A stretch of DNA of 64,000 nt from Chitinophaga niastensis. Lineage in GTDB: Bacteria > Bacteroidota > Bacteroidia > Chitinophagales > Chitinophagaceae. The stretch spans positions 1,054,001 to 1,118,000 of the forward strand of contig NZ_PYAW01000002.1 of NCBI RefSeq assembly GCF_003014755.1, in the 5' to 3' direction. The notes below the pieces were generated by a model. It worked only from the letters and a program-made list of their open reading frames with translations. It was not told the DNA's origin and made no database searches. Position numbers and translations under genes: made by a program. This document shows positions 26,190-36,234 of the stretch, in pieces (positions within the stretch are counted from its first letter, which is position 1; each line of letters begins with the position of its first letter).

Positions 26190-27119
26190 ATGAAACAAAT
26201 AGTAGGATTAGTAGTTTTACTTTTAACGACGTTTTTCACAAGCGGACAAACACTTTATACAAAAGCTTATGGAAGTAGTAAAAACAAACCTGTAATTTTT
26301 ATTCACGGTGGACCAGGTAGCAGCTCAGTAGCCTTCGAAGCGACGACCGCTCAAAAACTTGCTGACAATGGATTTTATGTTATTCTTTATGACAGACGGG
26401 GCGAAGGACTTTCGAAAGACGAAAATGCGAAATTCAATTTTCAGGAAACTTTTGACGACTTAAATGGCATTTACAAAAAATTCGGCATTAAAAAAGCTAC
26501 TTTAATTGGCTTTAGTTTTGGTGGCATTGTATCGACGCTATACACTGAAAAATATGCAGACAATGTTACATCTTTAATCCTTGTTAGTTCCCTGCTTTCG
26601 CAACAGGAAACATATAGTACAATATTAAAGAGATCTAAGGTAATTTATCAAACCCAAAAAGACAGTGCCAACCTTAACAATATTTTTAAGGTGGAAAACA
26701 TGGACAAAAGCTCATTTGAATATAGAGCTTCCTGTTTTAAACACGCTTCGCAAAACGGTTTTTTCGCTACAAAAAATCAAAATGATCTGGCCAAAAGTTT
26801 ATACTCGAAACTTCAATCAGACTCTGGTTATATGAAGTTTTCTTCTCAAAAGAATAATGATGCAGTGGTAGGTTTTTGGAAGAATGAAAAATATTCCACT
26901 ATGAGTATAATGCCTGTTTTGAAACATTTACAATCAGAGAAGATAAAGATTTATGCTTTATATGGTAAAGATGACGGAATTTTTTCAACCGAACAGGTAA
27001 TGAACTTGCAGGACCTGATTGGAAACGACAAACTAAAATATCTCGACAACTGTGCTCACTATTTATATACCGACCAACAAATAGCATTTATAGCAGCATT
27101 AAAAACGTGGATAAAGTAA
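26190..27119 (+). CDS. Exported alpha/beta hydrolase, proline-iminopeptidase-like
   Basis: 309 residues with an N-terminal signal peptide ending near FTSGQ. HGGPGSS gives the oxyanion loop, YDRRGEG is typical of the prolyl iminopeptidase branch, and GFSFGG carries the nucleophile Ser. A late Asp (GKDDG) and His (DNCAHYLY) complete a plausible triad. Expected to cleave small peptides or esters in the periplasm. Same strand as the NRPS-GNAT pair, 74 bp downstream, so a functional link is possible but unproven. Confidence 0.83.
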   Translation: MKQIVGLVVLLLTTFFTSGQTLYTKAYGSSKNKPVIFIHGGPGSSSVAFEATTAQKLADNGFYVILYDRRGEGLSKDENAKFNFQETFDDLNGIYKKFGIKKATLIGFSFGGIVSTLYTEKYADNVTSLILVSSLLSQQETYSTILKRSKVIYQTQKDSANLNNIFKVENMDKSSFEYRASCFKHASQNGFFATKNQNDLAKSLYSKLQSDSGYMKFSSQKNNDAVVGFWKNEKYSTMSIMPVLKHLQSEKIKIYALYGKDDGIFSTEQVMNLQDLIGNDKLKYLDNCAHYLYTDQQIAFIAALKTWIK

Positions 27120-27142
27120 ACAAAGCGCTGAAACTATTTTTA

Positions 27143-28588
27143 TTATGGTGCTGAAACCTTTTGTTGTTTCTTCCTTTTGACCAGCAAATAACAAAGGTAT
27201 AAAAATACAATCCATCCCGGGATCAGCGCCACAGAAAGCTTCATCCCCGTGATCCACATCAGGATCAGAATGCTGACGAGGAACACCAGGCAAATGTAAT
27301 TCGACAGGGGATAGATAATGGAAGGGAATTTGGTTTTAATCTGTTCTTCCTTTTTATTCTTCTTGAATTTCAAATGCACAACACTAATCATCAACCAATT
27401 AATCATTAAAGAAGATACCACCAGTGACATCAGCACCTCCAGTGCTTTTTCAGGCATCAGCTTATTTACAACAATACAAATGGCCACAAACAATCCGGAT
27501 ACCAGGATGGCTTTTACAGGTACATGGTTTTTGTTGAGGCCTGATAAAAAAGCAGGAGCATTCCCTTGTTCAGCCAGGCCAAATAACATCCTGCTGTTAC
27601 TGTATACGCAGCTGTTGTAAACTGATAGCGCAGCCGTTAAAACGATCAGGTTCAACACATTTGCAATCAAACTGGTAAAATAAATGATTTTGCCCCCCAG
27701 GCTGAATTGAAAACCCTTTAAATTTTCAAAAACCATTACAAAGGGACTACTGTTTGTTGTGATACTTTTCCAGGGTGATAAAGAAAAGAGGATGACCAGT
27801 GCGCCTACATAAAAGATCAGGATACGGTAAATAACCTGGTTGGTGGCCTTAGGTATTGTTTTTTCAGGCTGGTCGGCTTCTGCAGCGGTAATCCCAATCA
27901 GTTCCAGTCCGCCAAAAGAGAACATGATCAGGGCAATGGCCGCCAACAAGCCCTGGAAGCCACCTTTCCCGTCTGTATCAAGCAAGCCTTTTGGGAAAAA
28001 GCCTCCATCGCTCCAGAGATTTTGTATACTGGCCTGTGTTCCACCGGTTCCACTAATCAATAAATAAGTGCCAAAACCAATCATGGCTATAATGGCTACT
28101 ACTTTTATGATCGAAAACCAGAACTCTGCTTCTCCATATACTTTAACAGAGCCCAGGTTTAAAATATTAATGGCGATAAAAAAGAAAAGGCTGGAAGACC
28201 ACAAAGGGATTTCCGGCCACCAGAAGTGTACATATATCCCAATGGCAGTTAATTCGGACATGCTGACCAGAATATAAAGTACCCAATAGTTCCAGCCAGA
28301 GGCAAAACCGGCGAATGTCCCCCAGTATTTATAAGCAAAATGACTAAAACTACCCGACACAGGTTCTTCAACCACCATTTCGCCCAGTTGACGCATGATA
28401 AAGAAAGCAATGATTCCGGCTAGTGCATAACCTAAAATAACAGATGGACCTGCCAGCACAGCAGCTGGGCCTATCCCCAGGAATAACCCTGTTCCTATGG
28501 CACCACCAAGAGCGATCAGCTGGATATGCCTGTTTTGTAATCCTCTTTTAAGCCCTTGTTCTTCGGTTTTTTCGTTTGTTGATTTCAA
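27143..28588 (-). CDS. APC-family amino-acid permease
   Basis: 481 residues with about 12 transmembrane helices. The opening LKRGLQNRHIQLIALGGAIGTGLFLG is the amino-acid permease signature (the ProY/GabP/AnsP group), and helix 3 has the GWNYWVLYILVSMSELTA region. An inner-membrane proton symporter for an amino acid; the substrate cannot be assigned. Convergent with the hydrolase, 23 bp apart. A candidate -7 box lies at 28646-28653. Confidence 0.9.
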   Translation of the reverse strand: MKSTNEKTEEQGLKRGLQNRHIQLIALGGAIGTGLFLGIGPAAVLAGPSVILGYALAGIIAFFIMRQLGEMVVEEPVSGSFSHFAYKYWGTFAGFASGWNYWVLYILVSMSELTAIGIYVHFWWPEIPLWSSSLFFFIAINILNLGSVKVYGEAEFWFSIIKVVAIIAMIGFGTYLLISGTGGTQASIQNLWSDGGFFPKGLLDTDGKGGFQGLLAAIALIMFSFGGLELIGITAAEADQPEKTIPKATNQVIYRILIFYVGALVILFSLSPWKSITTNSSPFVMVFENLKGFQFSLGGKIIYFTSLIANVLNLIVLTAALSVYNSCVYSNSRMLFGLAEQGNAPAFLSGLNKNHVPVKAILVSGLFVAICIVVNKLMPEKALEVLMSLVVSSLMINWLMISVVHLKFKKNKKEEQIKTKFPSIIYPLSNYICLVFLVSILILMWITGMKLSVALIPGWIVFLYLCYLLVKRKKQQKVSAP

Positions 28589-28645
28589 TGTTTAGGTGCT
28601 AGAAACTAGAAATGGGTGTAAGATGAGTTAATTTCAGCAAAAGTG

Positions 28646-28653
28646 CAAAGTTA
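28646..28653 (-). promoter_or_regulatory. Candidate -7 box for the permease
   Basis: CAAAGTTA on the plus strand reads TAACTTTG on the minus strand, fitting TAnnTTTG, 58 bp before the permease ATG. The nearest TTG is 24 nt upstream, longer than usual. Confidence 0.4.
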
Positions 28654-28756
28654 GCACATAGATATAGATATAAAATACAAGGGCAAACACAAAAACAAAT
28701 ACAGTTTTAACGGGAGGTTTTATTCATCCTGAAAAGAGTGTGAAAACTTTGAAACA

Positions 28757-29560
28757 TTATTCCTTACCTAACACCGCTGTACTCAACATTTCCAAAAATG
28801 GTAAAGCCGCACCATAATTCAAATCATCATATTCAAGTCCCAGCAACCTGATATTATTATAGTATTCCTGGTGATGTTGATAATAATACTTTTCCGATTG
28901 TACAAACCATGTTTTGGGGCCAAGGTGTTGCGCAAGAAACCACTTTTCCAGTAACCTTTCACTTCTGCCATTTCCATCATTCCATGGATGTATTTTTACA
29001 AATACCAGGTGAATCATACTGGCAAAATAGAATGCAGCTGTTATATCAAGTTTGTTTTGTAAAAGTGTAGAAATATCATTGTACAACTTATCCATTTCAG
29101 CAGTAACCATAAATGGTGATGCTGCTACATATTCAATCCTTCCATCGTCTGTAGTAACATACATATTTTGATTTCTGAAGCGCCCCTGCCAGTTTTTAGC
29201 TACAATGTGTTTAGTTGGTATACCATGGGCTTTTGAAATGTTTTCTTTATTGGGAATATGTTCTTTCGCAAACTGGTAGGCAACGTAAAGGTCATCGATC
29301 TTTCTTGTATAATCAGGTGAAAACTCAATGCCAAATCTTTTGTGTTTAATATAGGAATCTAATTCAATAGTTTCACCTTCAATTTTACTTGAATATACAG
29401 AAGCGACGGAAGTATAAAAGCTGAAATCGGAAGTGGATATCTCAGCATCCTCCAATTTTGAAAAGGTTTGTGATAAAGCGATTGCATCAATTTTCTTACT
29501 GAAACTCCCAAGTAAATCATCTTTTACTATTTGAAGCTGGTAAGTATTCATATGATGCAA
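28757..29560 (-). CDS. Fic-family protein (predicted AMPylator, autoinhibited)
   Basis: 267 residues. The catalytic Fic motif is HPWNDGNGRSER (His191 to Arg202), a conservative variant of HPFxxGNGRxxR. An N-terminal inhibitory helix motif SSKIEG (Ser57 to Gly62) fits (S/T)xxxE(G/N), whose Glu blocks ATP gamma-phosphate binding in class II Fic proteins. Fic enzymes usually transfer AMP to hydroxyl side chains of target proteins. No antitoxin-like small gene lies next to it, consistent with built-in inhibition. The ATG at 29551 is an alternative start. It lies just downstream of two tRNA genes. Confidence 0.88.
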   Translation of the reverse strand: MHHMNTYQLQIVKDDLLGSFSKKIDAIALSQTFSKLEDAEISTSDFSFYTSVASVYSSKIEGETIELDSYIKHKRFGIEFSPDYTRKIDDLYVAYQFAKEHIPNKENISKAHGIPTKHIVAKNWQGRFRNQNMYVTTDDGRIEYVAASPFMVTAEMDKLYNDISTLLQNKLDITAAFYFASMIHLVFVKIHPWNDGNGRSERLLEKWFLAQHLGPKTWFVQSEKYYYQHHQEYYNNIRLLGLEYDDLNYGAALPFLEMLSTAVLGKE

Positions 29561-29621
29561 AGAGTGGTTAAATAAAGTCAGATATGTAATGAATTGAATA
29601 TAGTAATTCTATTACAAACAA

Positions 29622-29651
29622 AAAAGGCACCGATTTTCATCGATGCCTTTT
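29622..29651 (-). terminator. Terminator of the tRNA transcript
   Basis: 13-bp stem (29622-29634 with 29639-29651, one wobble pair), flanked by A/T runs, 5 bases past the tRNA-Leu 3' end on the minus strand. It shares its stem sequence with the hairpin at 21-50. Confidence 0.75.
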
Positions 29652-29655
29652 CTTG

Positions 29656-29741
29656 TACCCCGGAACGGAGTTGAACCGTCACTCGCATTGCTGCGAACGG
29701 GATTTTAAGTCCCGCGTGTCTACCAATTCCACCACCAGGGT
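29656..29741 (-). tRNA. tRNA-Leu (anticodon UAA)
   Basis: 86 nt on the minus strand. Acceptor ACCCTGG pairs with CCGGGGT. The anticodon stem CGGGA/TCCCG encloses loop CTTAAAA (anticodon TAA), a long variable arm typical of class II tRNA follows, and the T loop is TTCAACT. CCA is not encoded. Confidence 0.93.
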
Positions 29742-29759
29742 TTGTGAGGGAATAATCAG

Positions 29760-29832
<73 letters not shown>

Positions 29833-29887
29833 ATTATTTTAAGAACTTTCAACGCTTTTTTGCCATTGGCTTTTTTCGTTGGGATTG

Positions 29888-29916
29888 CAAAGATAGTAAT
29901 CTTTTTGAAGCTGCAA
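29888..29916 (-). promoter_or_regulatory. Promoter of the tRNA-Gly/tRNA-Leu operon
   Basis: On the minus strand TTG (29914-29916), an 18-nt spacer, then TATCTTTG (29888-29895) match the Bacteroidota housekeeping promoter. The tRNA-Gly 5' end lies 55 bp downstream. Confidence 0.75.
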
Positions 29917-29973
29917 AATTTTTTTCATGTTGAATGAAAATATTTTATGCATCTTATAATTTTAACATGCTGA

Positions 29974-30822
29974 CTATTGGTTGAAAACATAATTGTATTT
30001 CACCGTTCCCAGCAATTCATTACCCTTGCCATAACACTCCTCGTTCAAAGGTAAACCATTCGACTGGTAGTTGTATTTCCAGATACTATAAGAAGCTTGC
30101 TCCGCATTCACTGTTGTCATCTTGCTTAACCGCTGCTGATCATCATATTCAAAAATATAATCTGGCAACATCCGCTTCTTTAAAGGATGATAACGGAACA
30201 CATCTGTGAGATGACCCTGTTTATCATAATTATAAAAAGTCCTTTTGCCCGGCATGTCTTTGCGGGTTTCCAGCTCTTCAATTACATTGCCTGTACTATC
30301 TGTTTTAAAGGTAACAAGAACAGAATCGCTGTTATTCCCTTTTTTCTGTATCATGGTCAACAGATGCCCGGTGGTATCGTAGGCATAGCTGCGTGTTTCA
30401 TCGAAGCGCATTTTGCTGTCACGTGCGCTAGAAGTGCTGCTGATATATTGCAGCCTGTTGCCGGCATCATACCGGTAAAGGGTAATAGTAACGCTGGCAT
30501 CAGTACTATCAGTGGTTTTGGTCAGCAACCCTTTGGGTGAAAAAGAAGAAGTGGTAACGGAATAGCCGGTGGCACGCGATTGTGATACAGCCCGCATCTG
30601 GTGATAGGTAGGGCTCAGCAGTCGTTCGCAACGGAAGTCATTATCGGTGTCCATATTGGCATCCATACTTTGCACTACCTGTACTTTTACCTTGTTGGTT
30701 TTCAGCAACGCCATCGTGGCAACGGTTTGCTGCGTATTATAGATGTCCTGGAAAAAGTATTGACTGCGGGCCTTTCCTGCTAAGGCAAGTATTCCAAGTG
30801 CCAGTAAGATCGTTTTCTTCAT
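29974..30822 (-). CDS. Secreted YD-repeat-like hypothetical protein
   Basis: About 282 residues from the ATG at 30822 (MKKTILLALGILALAGKARSQ, a clear signal peptide); the open frame extends to 30993 but that part is low-complexity and unlikely. The mature part has several Tyr-Asp repeats (YRYDAGNRL, YAYDTTGHL, YNYDKQGHL, FEYDDQQRL) spaced about 40 residues apart, as in RHS/YD proteins, but without an RHS core or toxin domain. Probably periplasmic or surface-located. Function unknown. Divergent from the DUF3667 gene. Confidence 0.75.
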   Translation of the reverse strand: MKKTILLALGILALAGKARSQYFFQDIYNTQQTVATMALLKTNKVKVQVVQSMDANMDTDNDFRCERLLSPTYHQMRAVSQSRATGYSVTTSSFSPKGLLTKTTDSTDASVTITLYRYDAGNRLQYISSTSSARDSKMRFDETRSYAYDTTGHLLTMIQKKGNNSDSVLVTFKTDSTGNVIEELETRKDMPGKRTFYNYDKQGHLTDVFRYHPLKKRMLPDYIFEYDDQQRLSKMTTVNAEQASYSIWKYNYQSNGLPLNEECYGKGNELLGTVKYNYVFNQ

Positions 30823-30983
30823 GTAGGTAAATCGCTGATTTTTAATGGTAGTAACGATAAAGTGCATTTTACAAAAGTAAAACGTAAAAATCATTTTAAA
30901 ATTTTTCAAATGTATGTTTTTGTGAGGGGAGATTATAAAGTAGGATTTTTTTCTATCTTTAGCAGTCTTTAACCTGATTACAT

Positions 30984-31970
30984 TTGAAAACACAGCCTTT
31001 ACGTAAGGAGAAACAGTGCCTCAACTGCGGCACGGAAGTCCCTGAAAGATATTGTACCCACTGCGGTCAGGAAAATACCGTCCCCCATGAAACATTTGGG
31101 CACCTGGTAAAACACTTTGTGGCAGACATTTTTCACTATGATTCCCAGTTCCTGACTACCCTGAAATACCTTTTATTCCGGCCAGGCTTCCTCACAAAGG
31201 AATATATGGCAGGCAAAAGAGTACGGTATGTCAATCCTATCAAACTCTATGTATTCGTGTCCTTCGTTTTCTTTTTCGGATTATTTACGTTACAACATGA
31301 GGACGGATATGAGGGGCCAGTCATCAAGACCCAGGTAATGGGAGATAGTGTGAAGGTGTTTAGTGGTCCGGAGAGTGTGCAAAATGCTTTGAAGAACGAC
31401 ACCTCCAAATCAGGGAGAAGGATGGTGAGAGCGTTTGATGAAATGAAAGGATACAAAACTGTAGCGGAATATGATGCTGCATTGGCAAAGCTGTCACCGC
31501 AGGAGCGTCCGGAATTGGGCGAACGTATAATGACCAGAAGAATGATCGAATTGCGCCGGAAGTATGGAAATGATCAGCAAAAGGCAATCATCGAAATGTT
31601 CAAGCACAATGTGCCCAAAATTATGTTCCTGCTGCTACCGCTCTTTGCCCTTTTTATGAAATGGATGTACCGCCGGAAGAAGCAATGGCTTTACGCTGAT
31701 CATGCTATTTTTGCCATCCATTTCCATGCATTTGCATTTATCCTCGCGCTGGTGGGCATCATCTTCGAATATTTTTTGAATTGGGAATGGGTGATGAATA
31801 CAGCTAGTTGGGTAATTTTTGGTTACCTGGTATTAGGACTCAGGAATATCTATCAGCAATCGTTTGGGAAATCGTTGTTGAAAGCGGGGATACTAACGTT
31901 TACCTACGCAACGGCTGCCGTGTTTGTATTTATCATATTCCTGGGGCTTATCTTTGGCTTATTTCTTTAA
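30984..31970 (+). CDS. DUF3667 membrane protein with N-terminal zinc ribbon
   Basis: 328 residues from a TTG codon; no closer ATG precedes the conserved CLNCGTEVPERYCTHCGQ double CxxC zinc-ribbon motif. The following HETFGHLVKHFVADIFHYD and RPGFLTKEYMAGKRVRYVNPIKLY segments are typical of DUF3667, common in Bacteroidota. Transmembrane helices lie at about 90-105 and in the C-terminal 120 residues. The enoyl-CoA hydratase gene begins 9 bases later and may be cotranscribed. Function unknown. Confidence 0.85.
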   Translation: MKTQPLRKEKQCLNCGTEVPERYCTHCGQENTVPHETFGHLVKHFVADIFHYDSQFLTTLKYLLFRPGFLTKEYMAGKRVRYVNPIKLYVFVSFVFFFGLFTLQHEDGYEGPVIKTQVMGDSVKVFSGPESVQNALKNDTSKSGRRMVRAFDEMKGYKTVAEYDAALAKLSPQERPELGERIMTRRMIELRRKYGNDQQKAIIEMFKHNVPKIMFLLLPLFALFMKWMYRRKKQWLYADHAIFAIHFHAFAFILALVGIIFEYFLNWEWVMNTASWVIFGYLVLGLRNIYQQSFGKSLLKAGILTFTYATAAVFVFIIFLGLIFGLFL

Positions 31971-31979
31971 CTTTAAAAT

Positions 31980-32759
31980 ATGCAGCCAGAATACATCATT
32001 ATACACCAGCAGGTGGCGCCCTATGTGGCCCACATACAATTAAACCGGCCTAAAGAATTAAATGCGCTCAACCTCCAGTTGATGGGGGAGTTACGCGATG
32101 CATTGAAAATATTAGACGCAGATGAACAGGTGCGTGTAATTGTACTGAGCGGAAATGATAAAGCTTTTGCGGCAGGTGCAGATATTAAGCAGATGGCGGA
32201 AAAGTCGGCCATCGACATGTACAATATCGATCAGTTCAGCACCTGGGACGCGATCAAAAAAATCAGAAAGCCTATCATCGCAGCGGTAAGCGGCTTTGCA
32301 CTGGGCGGTGGTTGCGAGCTCGTGATGTTGTGCGATATGATTGTGGCCAGTGAAACGGCCCGCTTCGGTCAGCCGGAAATCAAACTGGGTGTGATGCCCG
32401 GAGCCGGTGGTACCCAACGCCTTACCCGCGCGGTAGGAAAAGCCCTGGCCATGGAAATGGTACTTACAGGTCGCTTTATTACAGCACCCGAGGCTTTGCA
32501 GGCAGGTTTAATTAATCGGGTGGTACCGGTAGAGCTCTTCCTGCAGGAAGCTATCAAATTGGCTGCAGAAACGGCTGCTATGAGCCCTTTGGCGCTTAAA
32601 ATGGCTAAAGAAGCAGTGCTGAAAGCTTTTGATACAAGCCTGGAAGAAGGATTACATTTTGAACGGAAAAATTTTTATCTTCTCTTTGCATCGGAAGATC
32701 AAAAAGAAGGTATGCAGGCATTTATGGAAAAAAGATCGCCCATCTTTAAAGGCAAATAG
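31980..32759 (+). CDS. Enoyl-CoA hydratase/isomerase (crotonase family)
   Basis: 259 residues, the standard length. The oxyanion-hole segment [11 protein letters not shown], then [12 protein letters not shown] and [20 protein letters not shown] carry the two catalytic glutamates of true enoyl-CoA hydratases. Adds water to trans-2-enoyl-CoA in beta-oxidation. Short spacing to the DUF3667 gene suggests shared transcription. The acyl-CoA dehydrogenase at 49113 could act in the same pathway. Confidence 0.93.
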   Translation: MQPEYIIIHQQVAPYVAHIQLNRPKELNALNLQLMGELRDALKILDADEQVRVIVLSGNDKAFAAGADIKQMAEKSAIDMYNIDQFSTWDAIKKIRKPIIAAVSGFALGGGCELVMLCDMIVASETARFGQPEIKLGVMPGAGGTQRLTRAVGKALAMEMVLTGRFITAPEALQAGLINRVVPVELFLQEAIKLAAETAAMSPLALKMAKEAVLKAFDTSLEEGLHFERKNFYLLFASEDQKEGMQAFMEKRSPIFKGK

Positions 32760-32895
32760 CACAACAACAAATTGAAAAACCATTAAACATTTCTATTATT
32801 CGAGTTGTTAACCTTCCATTGGCGATGCCTTATTGTACGTACTGTAGCTGGTCATACAGGAAAGTGGTGCCTGTCAGCTTTGGAAACCCTTAACT

Positions 32896-33441
32896 ATGAA
32901 ACAAAAAAAATTAACCATGAGTGTGAGAAGGATTTCTGCAACATCACTATTATCATTCACTATTTACGCCCTTGCCTGTAACGGGCCTGCGCAAAGTGTA
33001 AGAGCTATTGTATTGGCAGATGAGATCAATTTACCTCCTACAGATACAATGATCGCCGCCGGCGATACTATTCAAACAGATATGTTGGCGTCCTGGAACG
33101 CGTTCGTTAGTTTCAATGGCAAATATGCCGTGGAGGCGGGCCTCTTTGAAAAAGAGCCTTTAAAAAGCCGCTTTGAAGCACTCCTGAATAAAGCTAAAAA
33201 ATCTTTCCTGGAAAGATATAAGGTCACCCCACCGGTAGAAGTGGAAAATAAAATCCTCTTTAACGAAGGCTACATGCCAGGTAAATCCGGCTTCGATGAA
33301 GCGGCTATAGCAGTGGATATGGATAGGGACATTATTTATCTCGGCTTCACAGTAAACAGAAATCTTATGCTTTTCAGTGAAAAAGGAGATACAGATTACC
33401 CGGAGAAATTCCTGCAATGGATGCAAAAGTTTGACCGTTAA
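32896..33441 (+). CDS. Putative lipoprotein, unknown function
   Basis: 181 residues with a signal peptide ending in a lipobox-like YALAC (Cys near residue 28). The mature domain is a small alpha/beta protein (SWNAFVSFNGKYAVEAGLFE, then IYLGFTVNRNLMLFSEKGD). No family is recognised. Preceded by a 136-bp gap with no clear promoter and followed directly by the long palindrome at 33443-33657. Confidence 0.7.
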   Translation: MKQKKLTMSVRRISATSLLSFTIYALACNGPAQSVRAIVLADEINLPPTDTMIAAGDTIQTDMLASWNAFVSFNGKYAVEAGLFEKEPLKSRFEALLNKAKKSFLERYKVTPPVEVENKILFNEGYMPGKSGFDEAAIAVDMDRDIIYLGFTVNRNLMLFSEKGDTDYPEKFLQWMQKFDR

Positions 33442-33442
33442 A

Positions 33443-33657
33443 GAGGGGACGTTTGTCTTTCTCAGGATTAGACTGATTATGCTGATTACCCTGATTTTAT
33501 TTTTTTGATTTAGATAGATTTAAAAAGATTAGCGAAGATTAAAGCGAATATATCCGCTTCGATCTTCGCTAATCTTTTTAAATCTATCTAAATCAAAAAA
33601 ATAAAATCAGGGTAATCAGCATAATCAGTCTAATCCTGGGAAAGACAAACGCCCCTC
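33443..33657. repeat. Long palindrome, family A copy 1
   Basis: A nearly perfect ~215-bp inverted repeat, arms over 95 nt, with only a few mismatches and an inner hairpin at the centre (AAGCG/CGCTT). Outer segments include TTTGTCTTT and CAGGATTAG, and the arms contain repeated CTGATTA words. It fills the space between the convergent lipoprotein and tex genes. Confidence 0.9.
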
Positions 33658-33665
33658 CGCTGAGC

Positions 33666-35939
33666 TTAATTAAATTTATTCCTCAACGCTGCCAATTTCG
33701 CCTGGAAATCGTTCACTGGCGGTTCTTTTGCTGCCGGCTTATCTTTCCGCGGCTGTTGTTGCTCTTTCCGTGGAGCTGACTGCTGCTGGTTCGGCTGATG
33801 ACTACCACCGCCTTTCTCATTATCTTTCATCGATAAAGAGATACGCTTGCGGGCTACATCAATTTCCAATACAGTCACCTGTACCTGCTGATTCAACTTC
33901 ACCGCCTCATTGGGATTGCTGATAAATTTATTGGAGAGATGGGAGATATGTACAAGCCCATCCTGCTTTACACCGATATCTACAAACGCCCCAAAAGCGG
34001 TGATATTGGTTACTACACCAGGCAGTACCATCCCTGCTTTTACGTCCTCTATTTTGTGAATGCCTTCGGCATATTCAAAGATAGAAATCTCATCACGGGG
34101 GTCACGACTCGGCTTAGCCAACTCTTTCAGGATATCTTCCAGCGTTAATAAACCTACTTCTTCACTCACGTAATCTTTTGGATTGATCTTCTTGCGAAGC
34201 TCTTCCTGTCCGATCAGTTCAGGAATAGTACAGTGTTGCTTTTCCGCCATCTCTTTAATCAGGCCATAACGCTCCGGATGCACCGCCGAATTATCCAAAG
34301 GATTGTCACCGTTCTCAATACGCAAAAAGCCCGCGCACTGCTCAAATGCTTTTTCACCCAGGCGATGCACCTTTTTCAACTGCATACGGTTGCTGAATGC
34401 ACCGTTTTCCTTGCGGTATTTTACAATGTTTTCTGCGAGAGACGGACCCAGACCTGAAATGTACGCCAGCAAATGTTTGGAGGCTGTGTTCAGGTTTACG
34501 CCTACATTGTTCACGCAGCTGACTACTACGCGATCCAGGCTCTGTTTCAAAGACGACTGGCTCACATCATGCTGATACTGTCCTACGCCAATGGATTTAG
34601 GATCAATCTTTACCAGCTCAGCCAGTGGATCTATCAGCCTGCGGCCTATAGATACAGCACCACGAACGGTTACATCATGATCAGGAAACTCTTCCCGCGC
34701 CACTTCTGAAGCAGAATACACGGAAGCACCACTCTCATTCACCATAAACACATTGATCTTCTTCCCGAAATCAATCTTTTTCACAAACTCCTCTGTTTCA
34801 CGACCCGCAGTACCATTACCAACGGCAATAGCAGCGGTATCATAACGCTGGGCCCATTTCTTCAGCAGGGCTTCTGCATCATCTTTCTTATAATTTTTTT
34901 CCAGCGGATAAATAACATCATTATCCAGCATATTACCCTGGTTGTCCAGTGCTACTATCTTACAACCTGTTCTGTAACCCGGATCTACCGCAATCACCGG
35001 TGTAGGTCCCAATGGGGCCGCCAGTAACAGCTGACGCAGATTTTCGGCAAATACATCAATGGCTTCGGTATCTGCTTTTTCTTTTGCTACTGCCCTGAAT
35101 TCATTTTCCAGGGAAGGACGCAATAAACGCTTGTATGCATCTGCGGCGGCTTTGACCACCTGTTCAGCGGCTTTACCTTTACCTGCCACAAATTGTTTAT
35201 TAAGGATATCCACTGCATCTTCTTCTACCGGCGCTATGGAACTGAACAAAATACCTTCGTGTTCAGCACGCAGTATGGCCAGTATACGGTGAGATGGCAT
35301 CTCCCGGAGATCTTCGGAAAACTCGAAATAGTCCTTGTATTTATCGCCTGCAGCTTCTTTACCTTCCACTACTTTAGAGGTCAGCTTGCCGGTATGGGTA
35401 AATAATTTACGCAGTTTGTCGCGGCATTCTGCATTTTCATTGATCCACTCTGCTATGATATCACGCGCACCTTTCAGGGCTTCTTCTGAAGTAGCTACCT
35501 GTTCATTGAGGAATGTTTCTGCTGCGGAAGTATCACCGTCCTGTTGGTCAAACAGCAGTTTGGCCAACGGTTCCAGCCCTTTCTCAATAGCCACGGTAGC
35601 ACGTGTTTTACGCTTAGGCTTATAAGGAAGGTAAATATCTTCCAGTTCAGCCAGCACCCACGAATCTTCCAGCTTAGCCAGTAATTCCGGGGTCATTTTC
35701 CCCTGCTCCGTAATAGTTTTGATAATAAACTCACGACGATCATCTACCTCTTTGTAACGCTTCTGCAGGTCTTCAATACGGCCTATCTGCACCTCATCCA
35801 GGCTACCCGTTACTTCTTTACGGTAACGACTGATGAAGGGCACCGTAGATCCTTCAGATAACAGGTTCATGGTATTTTCAGCTTGTCTTGCTGCAATACC
35901 TAACTCCGATGAAATAAGCGCAATGTGTTTCGGATTCAT
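33666..35939 (-). CDS. tex: Tex-family RNA-binding transcription accessory protein
   Basis: 757 residues. The N-terminal Tex HTH region (VPFISRYRKEVTGSLDEVQI), an RNase H-like fold (AVDPGYRTGCKIV), helix-hairpin-helix segments (HLLAYISGLGPSLAENIV) and a C-terminal S1 domain (GVVTNITAFGAFVDIGVKQDGLVHIS) appear in the usual order. A Lys/Gln-rich tail follows. Tex binds nucleic acid and transcription complexes. It has a clear promoter at 36064-36093 with a leader of about 115 nt. Confidence 0.95.
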   Translation of the reverse strand: MNPKHIALISSELGIAARQAENTMNLLSEGSTVPFISRYRKEVTGSLDEVQIGRIEDLQKRYKEVDDRREFIIKTITEQGKMTPELLAKLEDSWVLAELEDIYLPYKPKRKTRATVAIEKGLEPLAKLLFDQQDGDTSAAETFLNEQVATSEEALKGARDIIAEWINENAECRDKLRKLFTHTGKLTSKVVEGKEAAGDKYKDYFEFSEDLREMPSHRILAILRAEHEGILFSSIAPVEEDAVDILNKQFVAGKGKAAEQVVKAAADAYKRLLRPSLENEFRAVAKEKADTEAIDVFAENLRQLLLAAPLGPTPVIAVDPGYRTGCKIVALDNQGNMLDNDVIYPLEKNYKKDDAEALLKKWAQRYDTAAIAVGNGTAGRETEEFVKKIDFGKKINVFMVNESGASVYSASEVAREEFPDHDVTVRGAVSIGRRLIDPLAELVKIDPKSIGVGQYQHDVSQSSLKQSLDRVVVSCVNNVGVNLNTASKHLLAYISGLGPSLAENIVKYRKENGAFSNRMQLKKVHRLGEKAFEQCAGFLRIENGDNPLDNSAVHPERYGLIKEMAEKQHCTIPELIGQEELRKKINPKDYVSEEVGLLTLEDILKELAKPSRDPRDEISIFEYAEGIHKIEDVKAGMVLPGVVTNITAFGAFVDIGVKQDGLVHISHLSNKFISNPNEAVKLNQQVQVTVLEIDVARKRISLSMKDNEKGGGSHQPNQQQSAPRKEQQQPRKDKPAAKEPPVNDFQAKLAALRNKFN

Positions 35940-36063
35940 AACTCAATACATTTTGGGATTTTTTGATAAAGAGATTTAATGATTTAAGCGCAATGGAAGT
36001 ACTTCCTCCGGCCCGAAAATGTGACATCTCAAAATCAAAAAAAATCTATATTTAAACAGCTCG

Positions 36064-36093
36064 CAAATGTAATTAAAATGGCCTTTTTACCAA
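36064..36093 (-). promoter_or_regulatory. Promoter of tex
   Basis: Minus strand: TTG (36091-36093), a 19-nt spacer, TACATTTG (36064-36071), the canonical Bacteroidota arrangement. Confidence 0.75.
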
Positions 36094-36234
36094 GAAAAAG
36101 AAATTAACAGTCAATTTACCGTTTTTTATTTTTTTATGTAGAGATTCCCCCTGCCGGATAGCCATTCCAGGGAAACCGCCTGCCAAAATTCCAAAATACC
36201 GAAATCCCAAAATGTATGGCTATTTTTACAGCAT

